64,000 bases of DNA from Fibrobacterota bacterium (GTDB taxonomy: Bacteria > Fibrobacterota > Chitinivibrionia > Chitinivibrionales > Chitinispirillaceae): assembly GCA_023459055.1 (NCBI GenBank), contig JAEWVR010000018.1, positions 124,001 through 188,000 on the forward strand, in the 5' to 3' direction. Positions within the stretch are counted from its first letter, which is position 1. Every line of letters starts with the position of its first letter. Position numbers and translations under genes: made by a program. This document shows, piece after piece, positions 54,795 to 63,152 of the stretch. The notes under the pieces are model-generated. The model did not search any database. It worked only from the letters and a program-made list of their open reading frames with translations, and was not told where the DNA came from.

Positions 54795-56297
54795 ATGATC
54801 GCTCTTATTATTGTTGTTTCTCTCTATATTATTTGTTCTGCGGTTCTTCTCGCTTATGGTATTCAGTGTTATGTTCTCACCTTCTTATTCCTTCGTAAAC
54901 GCAAATCTGTTGTGAATGTTCAAGTCGAAAAAATGAAATATTACTACGGTATTACTGATGAAGCGCAATACCCCAAGGTAGTAACACAACTTCCCATGTA
55001 CAATGAAAAGGAAGTGGCTATCAGAGTTATTGATGCTGTTGCGGCAATGGATTATCCAAAATCACGCCACGAAATTCAGGTCCTTGATGACAGTAACGAT
55101 GAAACAATTGGTTTTGTGAATGCTACTGTTGAACGGCATAAAAAGAATGGTATAAACATCTCAGTAATTCGCCGCACAGACCGCACTGGTTTCAAGGCTG
55201 GTGCACTTCAAAACGGCTTAGAGTTTACAAATGCTGAGTTTGTTGCAATTTTCGATGCAGACTTCGTTCCAAATCCTGATTTCCTCAAAAAAGCGATGTC
55301 ATTTTTTAGAAACCGTCCAAAACTTGGCTTAGTTCAGGGACGTTGGACACATTTAAACAAGGATGCATCACTGTTGACCCGTGGTCAGGCGATGGGTATT
55401 GATGGCCACTTCATGATTGAACAGGCCGCCAGAAGCTGGAATGGTCTTTTCATGAATTTCAACGGTACAGCGGGTATCTTCCGTCGTGACGCAATTGAAA
55501 CAAGCGGTGGATGGCAGCACGATACTCTCACTGAAGATATGGACCTGTCGTACAGAATGCAGCTTGCAGGGTGGGAGACAGAATACGTTCCTAACCTTGA
55601 GGTTCCCGCAGAAATTCCTGAAGACATTAATGCATTCAAAAATCAACAGTTCCGTTGGGCAAAAGGCTCAATCCAGACTGCCATTAAAATTATTCCGATG
55701 CTTATGAAAAAGAAGATCTCTGCATTTAAGTCAATGCAGGCAGTTTTTCATCTTACTCACTATTCGGTACATCCCCTTATGCTCTTACTTGCACTGCTCA
55801 CCATGCCAGTGCTTTATTATGTTAAAGTATACTTACCACCAGTCTGGTTTGCATGTCTCATTTTCTGTATGATTCTCGCAGCCAGTGGTCCATCAACGAT
55901 GTATATGGTTTCGCAGCATTTTATCGGCAACCGGATCCGAAAACAGATTCTATTGATCCCGGCCATGATGCTCATTGGTACCGGACTTGCCGTTAACAAT
56001 GGCAAGGCTGTTCTGGAAGCACTCTTCAAGAAAGAGTCACCATTTATCAGAACCCCAAAAAAAGGCCAATCAAAAGGGCGTGGTGCTTATCGTCCCATTA
56101 AAGATATTACCTGCGTCATAGAAATTCTTCTTGGTATTTACTGCCTTGCCAGTTTTCAAATGTTTTTCGGCTATACAAATTTCCTTGTTAGTCCATTTTT
56201 AGTTCTCTACGCATCAGGCTTTCTTTTTGTCGGAATTATATCAATCATTCATTTCCGGAGACCGGAATTAATTGATATCAAACTTGGTAAAAAATAA
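54795..56297 (+). CDS. cellulose-synthase-like glycosyltransferase, GT2
   Basis: 500-residue inner-membrane processive glycosyltransferase. One N-terminal membrane segment, cytoplasmic GT2 core (about 45-290) with TQLPMYNE, UDP-binding DDSNDETI, DADFVPNP metal site, TEDMDLSYRM base and QQFRWAKGS (the QxxRW of processive beta-glycan synthases), then four or five membrane segments. It resembles the CesA-like group that makes glucomannan or similar beta-glycans. No BcsB, PilZ domain or partner gene is nearby. Followed by a clear terminator. Confidence 0.92.
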   Translation: MIALIIVVSLYIICSAVLLAYGIQCYVLTFLFLRKRKSVVNVQVEKMKYYYGITDEAQYPKVVTQLPMYNEKEVAIRVIDAVAAMDYPKSRHEIQVLDDSNDETIGFVNATVERHKKNGINISVIRRTDRTGFKAGALQNGLEFTNAEFVAIFDADFVPNPDFLKKAMSFFRNRPKLGLVQGRWTHLNKDASLLTRGQAMGIDGHFMIEQAARSWNGLFMNFNGTAGIFRRDAIETSGGWQHDTLTEDMDLSYRMQLAGWETEYVPNLEVPAEIPEDINAFKNQQFRWAKGSIQTAIKIIPMLMKKKISAFKSMQAVFHLTHYSVHPLMLLLALLTMPVLYYVKVYLPPVWFACLIFCMILAASGPSTMYMVSQHFIGNRIRKQILLIPAMMLIGTGLAVNNGKAVLEALFKKESPFIRTPKKGQSKGRGAYRPIKDITCVIEILLGIYCLASFQMFFGYTNFLVSPFLVLYASGFLFVGIISIIHFRRPELIDIKLGKK

Positions 56298-56320
56298 CTA
56301 CCTGTTATAGCAAAGTAATG

Positions 56321-56349
56321 AAGGCATATCATTTGATATGCCTTTTTTT
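56321..56349 (+). terminator. intrinsic terminator after GT2 gene
   Basis: AAGGCATATCA, loop TT, TGATATGCC then seven T. Clear rho-independent terminator. Confidence 0.92.
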
Positions 56350-56512
56350 ATTTCATCCAATCGCTCCGCATTCTCTCTATTGAATTCTGCGCAGGTTCCA
56401 AAATATTTTATACACCGGAATAGCTGTTTATTATGTACACCCGGGATTGTCCATTATAATCTTGTAATAAGCAATTTTCTATCGGACACTCCGGGATACT
56501 ATCTCATGTGAA

Positions 56513-57256
56513 TCACTCCCGTTCAGCAACTTTTTTGTTACGCTCTCCCCATCCACCGAGCACAAGCTGAATGTAGGGACCACTTTGATCGAGAGTTGGC
56601 AGATTAGTGATCTTTGTTCCATGTGAACGCCAATCTCTCTTTTTTGTAAATGGGTCGAATATATAACCACCACGGATACCAACCACAAAACCATTTGATG
56701 CTTTTGTTACAATGAAATCAGAACCAACACCTGCATTTAAGAGAAACGCGCCCTGCCACATTGTAATATCAGGTCCATTTGATACAATTGCCTCAGAAAA
56801 TGCTCTTGAATCACTCCTTACATGTACATATGTACCACCAATACCCATACCGGCAAACGGAAACAATGTTACCGGTAATGCCGGCGGCAACGTATTAAAT
56901 CCTGTATTCCAGAGGTAGGTTCCATTAAATAGAGATGTTTTCAGATTTGCTTTCGTATGATCATCATAATATCTGAAGGTAATACCCGATTCAAAATAGA
57001 GCCGCTTGAATTCTTTTCTATGACCGATCGTCAGCGAAGGACTTCTATCACTGAATCTTGACAGCCCCTGAAGTATAAGATAATCATTTAGTTTTTCCAC
57101 CGAAAGCCATGCAGCACCCGGTTGTATAAACATAAATTGTCTCGTTACTTTTGTTGAGCACGTTGAAGAATCATATTTTTCAAAATTCATCGCTGCTACA
57201 GAAAGAGAACTCAGCAGGATCAGGATAAACGCCGGAATATATTTTATCAATCTCAT
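56513..57256 (-). CDS. outer-membrane beta-barrel-like protein, unknown
   Basis: 247 residues with a signal peptide (about 1-22, ending VAAMN) and alternating strands typical of OmpW/PagP-size barrels (for example FVVGIRGGYIFDPF, then YIQLVLGGWG). One N-terminal Cys lies in the mature part. AGGATGG precedes the ATG. Divergent from dnaK. Not recognised as a named family. Confidence 0.7.
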   Translation of the reverse strand: MRLIKYIPAFILILLSSLSVAAMNFEKYDSSTCSTKVTRQFMFIQPGAAWLSVEKLNDYLILQGLSRFSDRSPSLTIGHRKEFKRLYFESGITFRYYDDHTKANLKTSLFNGTYLWNTGFNTLPPALPVTLFPFAGMGIGGTYVHVRSDSRAFSEAIVSNGPDITMWQGAFLLNAGVGSDFIVTKASNGFVVGIRGGYIFDPFTKKRDWRSHGTKITNLPTLDQSGPYIQLVLGGWGERNKKVAERE

Positions 57257-57683
57257 ATGACCATCCTTTTTTAATGTCTGCTTACAATTAGATGATTATC
57301 CACTATTAGTTACATTGTGTGTTAACTAAAATATTTACACTCTTTTTAAATCCGTTCCACTCAGCAAATGTACGATTTTTCTATTCTGATAATACATTCG
57401 ATTTTCTATTCCAGATTATTTTATTCCTGCCGTTTGTACGAATCACAGAACTGCATACAGTCTACACTTATCAACTTTGTAAATCATTACTCTATTCACG
57501 TAAATTCAGCGTCCATTCAATCTCCTAAGCCATTCATTATTGAACAGTTACCATACAGGCAACCCGCCTTGTTCTATAATGAAACATATTATTTCAGTTC
57601 TGTACAGTGGGATAAATTGCCATGTGGGACACTCTAACCAATCAATTTGTAATGGTACACCCACACATATCATTCTATTTCAA

Positions 57684-57699
57684 TGTGTTATAAAACACA
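57684..57699. promoter_or_regulatory. dyad upstream of sigma-54 promoter
   Basis: TGTGTT-ATAA-AACACA. Distance (about 55 bases before the -24 box) suits an activator site, but the site is short. Confidence 0.35.
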
Positions 57700-57751
57700 G
57701 CAACATTCATGGGTTTGTGTCCGGTAAAAATAATCCGGTTATTTCCACAAC

Positions 57752-57767
57752 TGGCACATGCTTTGCA
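57752..57767 (+). promoter_or_regulatory. sigma-54 (RpoN) promoter of dnaK
   Basis: TGGCACATGCTTTGCA matches the consensus TGGCACG-N4-TTGCW at every fixed base but one, with GG and GC ten bases apart. The expected start site is near 57778, and the dnaK ribosome site follows. Confidence 0.75.
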
Positions 57768-57807
57768 TTTATTAGTGGCACAATTAAATTCTTATCAGGA
57801 GGAAATT

Positions 57808-59745
57808 ATGGGCAAGATTATCGGGATAGATCTCGGAACAACAAACTCATGTGTATCAGTTATGGAAGGTGGAAAACCGGTTGTTATTCCCAATTCAGAA
57901 GGTGGACGAACAACTCCATCTATTGTTGGCTTTACAAAAAGCGGTGAACGTCTTGTTGGAGCAATTGCAAAGCGACAGGCGATAACAAACCCTGAAAACA
58001 CCATCTACTCAATTAAACGTTTTATGGGACGTAAGCACAACGAAGTTGCATCTGAAGAAACACGCGTTCCTTATAAAGTAGTAGGATCTCCGGAAGAAAA
58101 CGTAAAAGTCAGTATTCTTGACAAAAACTACACTCCACCGGAAATCTCTGCGATGATTCTTCAGTATCTTAAAAAGGCTGCTGAGGACTATCTTGGTGAA
58201 CCAGTAACAGAAGCGGTTATTACCGTACCTGCATATTTTAATGATGCTCAGCGCCAGGCAACAAAAGATGCCGGACGCATTGCAGGTCTCGATGTTAAAC
58301 GTATTATCAACGAACCTACAGCTGCTGCGCTTGCATACGGTCTTGATAAAAAGAAAAACGAAAAAATTGCAGTCTATGACCTTGGTGGTGGTACATTTGA
58401 TATCTCCATCCTTGAAATCGGTGATGGCGTTTTTGAAGTAAAATCAACCAATGGTGATACACATCTTGGTGGTGATGACTTTGATAAAGTACTGATCGAT
58501 TATATCGCAGAGGAATTCAAGAAGACAAATTCAATTGATTTACGTAATGACAGAATGGCATTACAGCGTCTTAAAGAAGCTGCTGAAAAGGCAAAAATCG
58601 AGTTGTCATCAGCAATGCAGGCAAATGTAAATCTGCCGTTTATCACTGCAGATGCAAGCGGACCTCGTCATCTTGACATGAATATTACTCGCGCTAAATT
58701 TGAACAACTTGCTGCAGATTTGATTATTCGCTCGGCAGAACCTTGCAGAAAAGCACTTGCTGATGCAAAAATGAGCCCAAGTGAAATTGACGAGGTCATA
58801 CTCGTTGGTGGTGCGACACGTATGCCTGCAGTTCAGGCAAAAGTTGAGGAGATTTTCGGCAAGATTCCGAACAAGTCTGTCAACCCCGACGAAGTAGTCG
58901 CTGTTGGTGCTGCAATTCAGGGTGCTATTCTTAGCGGTGATTCAAGTGTTAAGGATGTTCTTCTTCTTGACGTAACACCACTATCACTCGGTATCGAAAC
59001 ACTTGGTGGTGTTATGACAAAACTTATCGAGAGAAATACAACAATCCCTACAAAGAAAAGTCAGGTATTCTCAACAGCAGCAGACAATCAAACTGCTGTA
59101 ACTATCATGGTTTATCAGGGTGAACGTGAAATGGCACAACATAACCGTCTCCTTGGAAAATTTGATCTTCTTGGTCTTCCATCAGCACCTCGGGGTGTTC
59201 CCCAGATCGAAGTTTCTTTCGACATTGACGCAAACGGTATTATAAATGTCAGTGCAAAGGATCTTGGAACCGGTAAACAGCAGCAGATCAAGATTGAGTC
59301 ATCCAACCTTTCAGATTCTGATATAGACAAGATGGTTAAGGAAGCAGAAGCGAATGCATCACGTGACAAAGAGGAAAAAGAGAGAGTTGAAGTAAAGAAT
59401 CAGGCTGATCAGATTATTTACCAGACAGAGAAAACACTCGGTGAGGCCGGTGATAAGATCTCTGCAGAAGATAAAGAGAAGATTACTGCAGCACTCAATG
59501 ATCTTAAGGAGAAGTCAAAGGGTGACAATATTGAAGCAATTAAAGCAAGTATTGACGCGCTTATGAAAGCATCACACTCAATGGCTGAACAGATGTATAA
59601 GAATGCTGGTGCCGCAGGTGCTGGAGCAGGTCCTCAGGGTGGACCAAATCCCGGAGCCGGTCCACAGCAGAGTCAGCAGGAGCCGCCAAAAGATAAAAAG
59701 GATAAAGATGGTGCGGTTGATGCAGACTACACGGTTGTTGATTAA
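57808..59745 (+). CDS. dnaK: Hsp70 chaperone DnaK
   Basis: ATP-driven chaperone. 645 residues from the ATG at 57808, chosen because AGGAGG precedes it and MGKIIGIDLGTTNSC is the normal N-terminus. Phosphate-1 IGIDLGTTNSCV, phosphate-2 VYDLGGGTFDISIL, adenosine loop VILVGGATRMPAVQ and the substrate domain linker DVLLLDVTPLSLGIET are all intact. The C-terminal Gly/Pro-rich tail ends in VDADYTVVD. No grpE or dnaJ is adjacent. A sigma-54 promoter lies upstream and a clear terminator downstream. Confidence 0.98.
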   Translation: MGKIIGIDLGTTNSCVSVMEGGKPVVIPNSEGGRTTPSIVGFTKSGERLVGAIAKRQAITNPENTIYSIKRFMGRKHNEVASEETRVPYKVVGSPEENVKVSILDKNYTPPEISAMILQYLKKAAEDYLGEPVTEAVITVPAYFNDAQRQATKDAGRIAGLDVKRIINEPTAAALAYGLDKKKNEKIAVYDLGGGTFDISILEIGDGVFEVKSTNGDTHLGGDDFDKVLIDYIAEEFKKTNSIDLRNDRMALQRLKEAAEKAKIELSSAMQANVNLPFITADASGPRHLDMNITRAKFEQLAADLIIRSAEPCRKALADAKMSPSEIDEVILVGGATRMPAVQAKVEEIFGKIPNKSVNPDEVVAVGAAIQGAILSGDSSVKDVLLLDVTPLSLGIETLGGVMTKLIERNTTIPTKKSQVFSTAADNQTAVTIMVYQGEREMAQHNRLLGKFDLLGLPSAPRGVPQIEVSFDIDANGIINVSAKDLGTGKQQQIKIESSNLSDSDIDKMVKEAEANASRDKEEKERVEVKNQADQIIYQTEKTLGEAGDKISAEDKEKITAALNDLKEKSKGDNIEAIKASIDALMKASHSMAEQMYKNAGAAGAGAGPQGGPNPGAGPQQSQQEPPKDKKDKDGAVDADYTVVD

Positions 59746-59768
59746 TTAGTATTAAATAATGCTACTGC

Positions 59769-59795
59769 AAAGGCACCTGCAAAGGTGCCTTTTTT
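59769..59795 (+). terminator. intrinsic terminator after dnaK
   Basis: AAAGGCACCT, loop GCAA, AGGTGCCTTT and further T. Clear terminator. Confidence 0.92.
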
Positions 59796-59918
59796 ATAGA
59801 CTAACGAACAAAAAGAGAGTCCGGCACAAGGATAAAAACAACGTGTTAAGCTTTAATATTTTAATTCATCACATGTGTTCCATTAAATTTATTCAACAGA
59901 TCGGAATAATTAAAAGTT

Positions 59919-60404
59919 ATGAATAACGACCTCGTTTTTGACCGGGACAACCACCGCTTTAATTTCCGTGCGGTCGGGATCCTTATTCATGATAACAAAG
60001 TGTTACTTCACAAGATTAATGACAACCCTTACTGGTCGCTCCCGGGTGGTCGTGTTGCATTCGGTGAGTCTTCGGAAAGCTCTGTCATCCGGGAAATGCA
60101 GGAAGAACTTGGTGTTGACTGCAGGATTCTCAGACCACTATGGGTGATGGAAAACTTTTTTCACTCATTCAACCGGGACACGCATGAACTTGCTTTTTAT
60201 TTTTTACTATCTGTTCCCGACACGCTTCTAGCGAAAGGTGACCTGTTTTCACAAAAAGAATTCGACTCCATTCTGCGTTTTCAGTGGCACTCTCTAGACA
60301 CGATAGAATCAGTAACGCTCAATCCGTCATTTCTGCGAAAAGCACTCAAAAAGCTTCCGGATAACCTGACCTATATTGTACACAAGGATGAATCATCCAA
60401 ATGA
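59919..60404 (+). CDS. Nudix hydrolase
   Basis: 161 residues. Nudix box GRVAFGESSESSVIREMQEELGV near 46-68 fits G-x5-E-x7-REUXEEXGU, so metal-dependent pyrophosphate cleavage of a nucleotide-like substrate is expected. The N-terminal FRAVGILIHDNKVLL strand is typical. Four-base overlap (ATGA) with the thioesterase gene. Substrate unknown. Confidence 0.92.
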   Translation: MNNDLVFDRDNHRFNFRAVGILIHDNKVLLHKINDNPYWSLPGGRVAFGESSESSVIREMQEELGVDCRILRPLWVMENFFHSFNRDTHELAFYFLLSVPDTLLAKGDLFSQKEFDSILRFQWHSLDTIESVTLNPSFLRKALKKLPDNLTYIVHKDESSK

Positions 60405-60808
60405 TACACGAAACATCTGAATGGTCAATGGAGATGCAGGTACGTGACTATGAACTTGACATGCAAGGGATAGTCAATAACGCCGTATATCAGAACTACC
60501 TTGAACATGCACGACATATGTACATTAAAACGCTTGGCCTTGACTTTGCAGAATACAGCAGGCGGGGTATTAACTTTGTGGCAATCCGTATCGAACTCGA
60601 TTATAAATATCCTTTAAAAAGCGGGGATCATTTTTCTGTATCAGTTGCGGTAGCAATGGAATCACCACTGAAAATTGTTTTTAATCAGACAATTACACGT
60701 ATTCCTGACAACAAGCTCATTTGTAAAGGCACAGTCTTCGCGACAGCACTTAACGAACGTGGACGGCCGTTTATTCCCAATGAGGTTAAAGAAAAATTTT
60801 CCAAATGA
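60401..60808 (+). CDS. hotdog-fold acyl-CoA thioesterase (YbgC/FadM-like)
   Basis: 135 residues, 4-hydroxybenzoyl-CoA thioesterase family. QVRDYELDMQGIVNNAVYQNYLEHAR (about 12-37) carries the active-site Asp and the Y-x-x-Y-x-E-x-AR helix. A typical hotdog beta sheet follows. Cytoplasmic hydrolysis of short acyl-CoA is expected. Overlaps the Nudix gene. Confidence 0.9.
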   Translation: MIHETSEWSMEMQVRDYELDMQGIVNNAVYQNYLEHARHMYIKTLGLDFAEYSRRGINFVAIRIELDYKYPLKSGDHFSVSVAVAMESPLKIVFNQTITRIPDNKLICKGTVFATALNERGRPFIPNEVKEKFSK

Positions 60809-60979
60809 ACAATTTTGAACTAATCTGTTTTCCTTGAATATTGCAATGCATGATGTGATAAAAAGTTATACCAGTAGTATCCAGTTTGCAAAAACATTAG
60901 AACAGGCAACCATAATTCAATTTTTTTTACAGTTTCAGAATATAGATTGAAATGGATTACTTATTGAAGCAGCGATCTG

Positions 60980-61005
60980 TAGGGCAACTATGAGAGTCGC
61001 CCTTT
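60980..61005 (+). terminator. weak terminator-like hairpin
   Basis: AGGGC and GCCCT arms with an ACT/AGT inner pair, followed by TTTATATA. It lies between the thioesterase and THX genes, which converge, and may end either transcript. Confidence 0.5.
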
Positions 61006-61017
61006 ATATAGAGCAGA

Positions 61018-61113
61018 TTATTTCTGTGTTGCGTTAGATTTTCTCTGACGTTTCTTACCGTAAGAACCTTTAAAAATCTTGCCTTTTTTTGTACGAGAGT
61101 CTCCTCTTCCCAT
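61018..61113 (-). CDS. 30S ribosomal protein THX
   Basis: 31-codon gene read from the sequence: ATG at 61111-61113, TAA at 61018-61020, and GGAGGAAAG just before the start. The peptide begins MGRGDSRTKKGKIFKGSYGK and ends with a basic tail, matching bTHX, the tiny basic peptide that sits in the head of the 30S subunit, where MGKGDxxTxRGKIxxGxxG is typical. It is below most size cut-offs and easily missed. Confidence 0.9.
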   Translation of the reverse strand: MGRGDSRTKKGKIFKGSYGKKRQRKSNATQK

Positions 61114-61269
61114 TCTTTCCTCCATTGAACATTGTTATTTATAATTCAGCTATTTTCTTAAGTATACACGTTAATCCAGTTAATTACACTATCTGGAATA
61201 AAAGAGGTAGTAAAAATAGTTTTTGATACGCTGAAAAGGAAGAACTTTTATTTTTAAAAAACATTACGG

Positions 61270-61283
61270 GTGATATGTATCAC
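61270..61283. promoter_or_regulatory. FNR/CRP-like dyad
   Basis: GTGATA-TG-TATCAC contains TGAT-N4-ATCA, the core of FNR-type sites. It lies about 160 bases upstream of the THX gene on the minus strand, in otherwise non-coding sequence. Confidence 0.4.
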
Positions 61284-61356
61284 ATAATATAGTGCATTGC
61301 ATGACAGCCACAATTCAAAGATAACTTTGCTTTCAGCGTTTTGGGAAAATGCATTC

Positions 61357-61626
61357 TTACACCTTTTCCCGTTTCATTGCGACATACAAGTGTTCCACCG
61401 GCAGTGTCCCGGTACGAATTATTGTGTGCTCGTTCATAGCAACCATTTCCCACCCCTGTTCACCAAGACGATTCAAATAATTGTAGAGTGGAATGTCATC
61501 CCAGTTCTGCATTGTTTCACCATTGATATAATGAACTTTCCATGACACCTCTTTGGGCATAACATGACCGAATATTCCCTTACCATACTTCTCGGCAATA
61601 ATAAACTGATACTCCCACTTTGTCAT
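61357..61626 (-). CDS. DUF4177-like small protein
   Basis: 89 residues. WEYQFIIAEKYG at the N-terminus and LNRLGEQGWEMVAM near 50-63 are the DUF4177 pattern (LNxLGxxGWELV). No signal or membrane segment. Start at the ATG of 61626 with AAAGGAGAA upstream; an in-frame extension to 61677 reads through repeat sequence. Function unknown. Confidence 0.75.
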   Translation of the reverse strand: MTKWEYQFIIAEKYGKGIFGHVMPKEVSWKVHYINGETMQNWDDIPLYNYLNRLGEQGWEMVAMNEHTIIRTGTLPVEHLYVAMKREKV

Positions 61627-61647
61627 CACAGTTCTCCTTTTTGGGAA

Positions 61648-61736
61648 AAGTAATAAGTGACACGTAACGAGCGACACGTAAGAATTGCTGGTATTTTCTT
61701 CTACTTGTCACGCGTCACATGTCACAAGTCACTTCT
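61648..61736. repeat. GTGAC-type inverted repeat between two genes
   Basis: Left arm 61648-61682 and right arm 61701-61736 are built from GTGAC/GTCAC units (GTGACACG, GTCACGCGTCAC) in opposite orientation. The stop codon of the upstream gene (61729-61731) lies in the right arm, and the left arm reaches to 15 bases of the next ribosome site. Confidence 0.65.
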
Positions 61737-62388
61737 TCACATAATTTTCAATTTTTTCTTTCAAATGACGTTTCACTTCGGGGTTATCTGACGTTTCATA
61801 CATAAACACTAAAAAATTAAAACCATACTTTTCCAACCCCGACTTCTTATAAAAAGCAGCCGCGAGCGTTGCATATTTTGTTTTGTGAGGCGAGTTGAAT
61901 TGCGACGCCATCTCAAAGTATTTCGCAGCTGTATATGTATCATTATACTTCTGATAATGGAGCATTCCCATATAAAATGCGATATTCCACTGACGATTAT
62001 TTAACTTTGTCAATCCACGTTCAAGAAGTATCCTGGAAATATCAGGATTTTTTGTGATATCCGGCAGAAGTACTCCTGCAAATTCATAAGCAGGATAAAA
62101 GAGCGGATTTAATTTTGTAATGATATCAAGCATATTGACAATCCACAAATAACGTTTATCACCCTTGTAATGCTCACCAAAGTAAATCACCGATCTGATC
62201 CATAAATAATGTGATACCGTTGTCTCATATCCAAGTAAAAAATCCTTAATACGCTCATTGTCGGGCAGATAGGAAAAACTCTCCGTTTTCCATCCCGGAT
62301 CTGTGTTTTTTGACAAATAAGTCTGCGAATAATAAATTCCTCCTGCAATGATTATCACTGCGATTCCCCAATAAATTTTACTTATCAT
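61729..62388 (-). CDS. TPR-like membrane-anchored protein with ABC exporter
   Basis: 219 residues. An N-terminal membrane segment (about 5-22) is followed by helical pairs with tetratricopeptide character (NPLFYPAYEFAGVLL, then YMGMLHYQKYNDTYTAAKYFEMA). It overlaps the ABC permease gene by four bases, so it is likely an accessory of that exporter. Its last codons (Lys-Lys-stop) lie in the repeat at 61701-61736. Function unknown. Confidence 0.75.
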   Translation of the reverse strand: MISKIYWGIAVIIIAGGIYYSQTYLSKNTDPGWKTESFSYLPDNERIKDFLLGYETTVSHYLWIRSVIYFGEHYKGDKRYLWIVNMLDIITKLNPLFYPAYEFAGVLLPDITKNPDISRILLERGLTKLNNRQWNIAFYMGMLHYQKYNDTYTAAKYFEMASQFNSPHKTKYATLAAAFYKKSGLEKYGFNFLVFMYETSDNPEVKRHLKEKIENYVKK

Positions 62389-63152
62389 AAATCCTTCCGG
62401 GAAAACAGTGCCATTGACAGCAACAGAAGTATTGACGCATACAGAAAACCATAGACTACCGCCATTGCGATAAACCCTGATGGTACCGGGAGACTATAAA
62501 CCACTGCAGTACGGATATTAAAATTCTCAAGATTCGGCAATATATAAAAAAGGCCTTTCAGTATCGAACGCCATACCGGATTATTCTGCTGTTCAGCTCC
62601 TATATTGACAAGATCGTTAAGATGCCCCGTAATATAAAAACCAAGCGTGAAAATGGCAGACAGTGTCGGCGTTGTAAATGACGAAAAGAAAATGGCGGCT
62701 GCAACAATCACTATCATTTCTATCATCAGAAGCAGTACTGCATTAAACATTGTAACGCTCTGCCCCGCCCCCATTACCCTGATAGTTATGAAAAATACAG
62801 CTGCAATCAGAATAAAATTAAGCATCAGTGTTGCAAGCAAACCAAAAAACTTGCCCAGAATGAATGATGTTCTGGTGACAGGTTTTGTTATTACGCCGTA
62901 AATTGTCTTTGTGGTAATCTCCACACCAAGCATCCCGACTCCGATAAATACCGCAAGCAATAGTCCTGTAAGCGACATTGTCGCAAGCCCGAAATCCGCC
63001 ATCACCTGCCCTCTTGAAAAAACAGACAGATCACCAAATGATATTGATAGCACCAGCGCAATACCGGCAACAAGCAGGATATTATACAAAATCTTATTAC
63101 GGATAGTCTCCTTGAATGTATTCTGTGCAATATAACAGGTTGATTTGATCAT
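62385..63152 (-). CDS. ABC-2 type transporter permease
   Basis: 255 residues with six membrane segments. The first loop GVGMLGVEITTKTIYGVITKPVTRTSFILGKF (a run of conserved residues around 75-105) is the pattern of ABC-2/NosY-like permeases. It overlaps the ATPase by one base (TAATG) and the TPR-like gene by four. Exported substrate unknown. Confidence 0.9.
   Translation of the reverse strand: MIKSTCYIAQNTFKETIRNKILYNILLVAGIALVLSISFGDLSVFSRGQVMADFGLATMSLTGLLLAVFIGVGMLGVEITTKTIYGVITKPVTRTSFILGKFFGLLATLMLNFILIAAVFFITIRVMGAGQSVTMFNAVLLLMIEMIVIVAAAIFFSSFTTPTLSAIFTLGFYITGHLNDLVNIGAEQQNNPVWRSILKGLFYILPNLENFNIRTAVVYSLPVPSGFIAMAVVYGFLYASILLLLSMALFSRKDL

Larger units (their letters stand above)
57257..57807. 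other. 551-base leader region of dnaK
   Basis: Contains the sigma-54 promoter at 57752-57767 and an inverted repeat TGTGTT/AACACA at 57684-57699 about 55 bases upstream of it. No CIRCE element is present. Confidence 0.55.

Noticed and set aside
57257..57807. Search for a CIRCE element or classical heat-shock promoter before dnaK
   Set aside because: TTAGCACTC-N9-GAGTGCTAA is absent; a TATAAT at 57575-57580 has no usable -35.
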